64,000 nt of DNA, taken from Caldicoprobacter guelmensis (GTDB lineage: Bacteria > Bacillota > Clostridia > Caldicoprobacterales > Caldicoprobacteraceae). Numbering within the stretch: the stretch's first letter is position 1; each line of letters begins with the position of its first letter. Shown here one piece after another: positions 63,126 through 64,000 of this stretch. The notes below the pieces were generated by a model, which worked only from the letters and a program-made list of their open reading frames with translations, was not told the origin of the DNA and ran no database searches. A program made the position numbers and the translations under genes. The stretch lies in NCBI RefSeq assembly GCF_016908415.1, contig NZ_JAFBDW010000001.1, positions 441,220-505,219 on the forward strand, read 5' to 3'.

Positions 63126-63629
63126 TTAAATAAGGAAACTCAACTGGACATACCTTGGCCTTGTTAACGCTTCTATTAAGAGTCTAGCCAGCTTGGTAAG
63201 CGGCGGTATTGTCACATGTATCCCTTCCGCTGTCCTCTCCACAAAACCTTTAACTCGAGAGCATTTCTTCACTAAAGTCTTTACCCCCATCTCCCTAAGC
63301 TCGCTACCTCCTAGCTTTATCTCCTTAAACCATGTAATAAGATTATGTGTCATTGCCATTATCAACAAAAAAGTATAAATGCCATAAAATTTACTGGTCC
63401 TTAAGTTCTTTATGCCATATATGTTCTTTGCCATCTTGAAAAATGCTTCTATCGTTTGTCTCCCATTGTAAAAATGAAAAGCCTCCTCACATGATAACTT
63501 CTCCCTACTTATGTTGGTATAAAGCATTGTATATGTTAAATTACCATCTTTGTTCCTAAACCGTACCAGTATAACTCTCATCCTCTTGTATAATAAATAA
63601 CTATTTCGACAAAGGTGGCTATTACCCTT
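63126..63629 (-). pseudogene. 5'-truncated IS transposase fragment
   Basis: An open frame after a TAA at 63630 reads RVIATFVEIVYLLYKRMRVI, then FHFYNGRQTIEAFFKMAKNI and LRTSKFYGIYTFLLIMAM, which is the typical last third of IS4/IS1380-like DDE transposases (the YNGRQ-x-IE-x-FF motif precedes the final Glu region). About 170 residues remain, whereas such proteins are usually 400-500. Upstream sequence to the right end of the element holds no further transposase frame. It ends 16 bases from the left inverted repeat, as expected for an IS 3' end. Confidence 0.7.
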
Positions 63630-63683
63630 TATGTAATTATTGGTAGATCAACTATTGGAATTTTTATACATTTTTAGTGCCCT

Positions 63684-63696
63684 TGTTTGCACAAAA
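63684..63696 (-). repeat. Right terminal inverted repeat
   Basis: Inverted copy of 63098-63110. Confidence 0.6.
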
Positions 63697-64000
63697 TTTT
63701 CGTAAGTAGATTTGTTGACTATATCCTCCCCTTTTTCTTGTAAAATTCCTTTCAATATTATGCCCCTTGTTTTCAGAAATTAAAAACTACAGGCACTATA
63801 TCCGCCTTAAAAAGAATTCTATTCGTTTCCAGTATCATTATAGCATTTTTGATATTGTTGGTAAAGTACCGTTTTAGCAAAGCCCATGTCAAGATTTGAT
63901 AAAATTGAAAATTGCAATATTAAATGCAACACTTTTTTAAAGGAAAGTATGATATAGATATCCAAATTTTTACTGTTTAAAATGTAAAACCTTATGTTGT
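63697..64000. other. AT-rich non-coding end of window
   Basis: About 300 bases with long A/T runs. I find no open frame with a ribosome site, no hairpin with U-tract and no repeat; a gene may continue outside the window. Confidence 0.4.

Larger units (their letters stand above)
63098..63696 (-). mobile_element. Internally deleted insertion sequence
   Basis: About 600-bp element bounded by 13-bp perfect inverted repeats (TTTTGTGCAAACA at 63098-63110 and its complement at 63684-63696). It contains only the C-terminal part of a DDE transposase reading leftward. The internal portion with the catalytic N-terminus is lost, so it is a non-autonomous remnant. Target duplications are not clear. Confidence 0.6.

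Noticed and set aside
1..64000. CRISPR arrays, prophage or integrase genes
   Set aside because: No regularly spaced direct repeats and no phage or integrase proteins were seen.

Overview
The window looks like chromosomal DNA of a low-to-mid GC, spore-former-type Gram-positive anaerobe of the Clostridia, probably a saccharolytic thermophile. Support for this: strong AGGAGG ribosome sites with frequent GTG/TTG starts, a T-box leader, a THF riboswitch with an ECF folate S component, a GlpP antiterminator, a CtsR box in front of dnaJ-clpB, an OmpR/HisKA/HtrA stress operon, and many plant-polysaccharide sugar genes. No phage, CRISPR array or rRNA operon is visible.

Layout. 1-6.0 kb: a leftward cluster of an Old Yellow Enzyme type reductase, an FAD fumarate-reductase-like flavoprotein and a LacI regulator (cut by the window edge), with a LacI/CcpA-type operator just before the first gene, plus an unknown membrane protein and a TIM-barrel sugar isomerase. 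6-9.4 kb: small lipoprotein and membrane genes, tRNA-Val, lipB-lipA, then an unassigned, strongly structured minus-strand RNA. 9.5-16.8 kb: a rhamnose block (GH78 rhamnosidase, a truncated ADP-ribosylglycohydrolase-derived protein, RhaI-type isomerase, an ASRT-like protein, rhamnulokinase). 17-26 kb: an antiporter remnant, a YfbR-like nucleotidase, the THF riboswitch with folT, then a CapA-like protein, a uridine-kinase-like protein, a VanW protein and a Lon-like protease. 26-30 kb: an unknown beta-rich protein, a Gln-rich lipoprotein, a GH172 enzyme and a nitroreductase.

30-35 kb: glpP and a frameshifted glpK, an acyl-CoA synthetase placed under a T-box leader, tRNA-Glu, tRNA-Gln and a 6S-like RNA. 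35-38.7 kb: five overlapping or tightly packed genes for a 2-hydroxyacyl-CoA dehydratase-type activase, two HgdB/DUF2229-like proteins and two small Cys-rich proteins, with no recognisable classical dehydratase pair. 39-48 kb: an HPr-like protein without the phospho-His, a DUF4364 protein, CtsR-controlled dnaJ-clpB, an ABC-class ATPase, thiI and a cysteine desulfurase. 48-56 kb: a zinc-ribbon membrane protein, an htrA/two-component operon and a chemoreceptor. 56-64 kb: a xylose/xylan operon (xylA, GH3, polyol dehydrogenase, xylB, small membrane protein) with an internally deleted IS element directly upstream of xylA.

How it fits together: extracellular or intracellular hydrolases (GH78, GH3, GH172) release rhamnose, xylose or furanose sugars, which the neighbouring isomerases and kinases feed into central metabolism. 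The most unusual elements are the 9.2-9.4 kb RNA, the T-box on a fatty-acid-activating gene, the split activase cluster, and the catalytic-domain-less gene inside the rhamnose operon.
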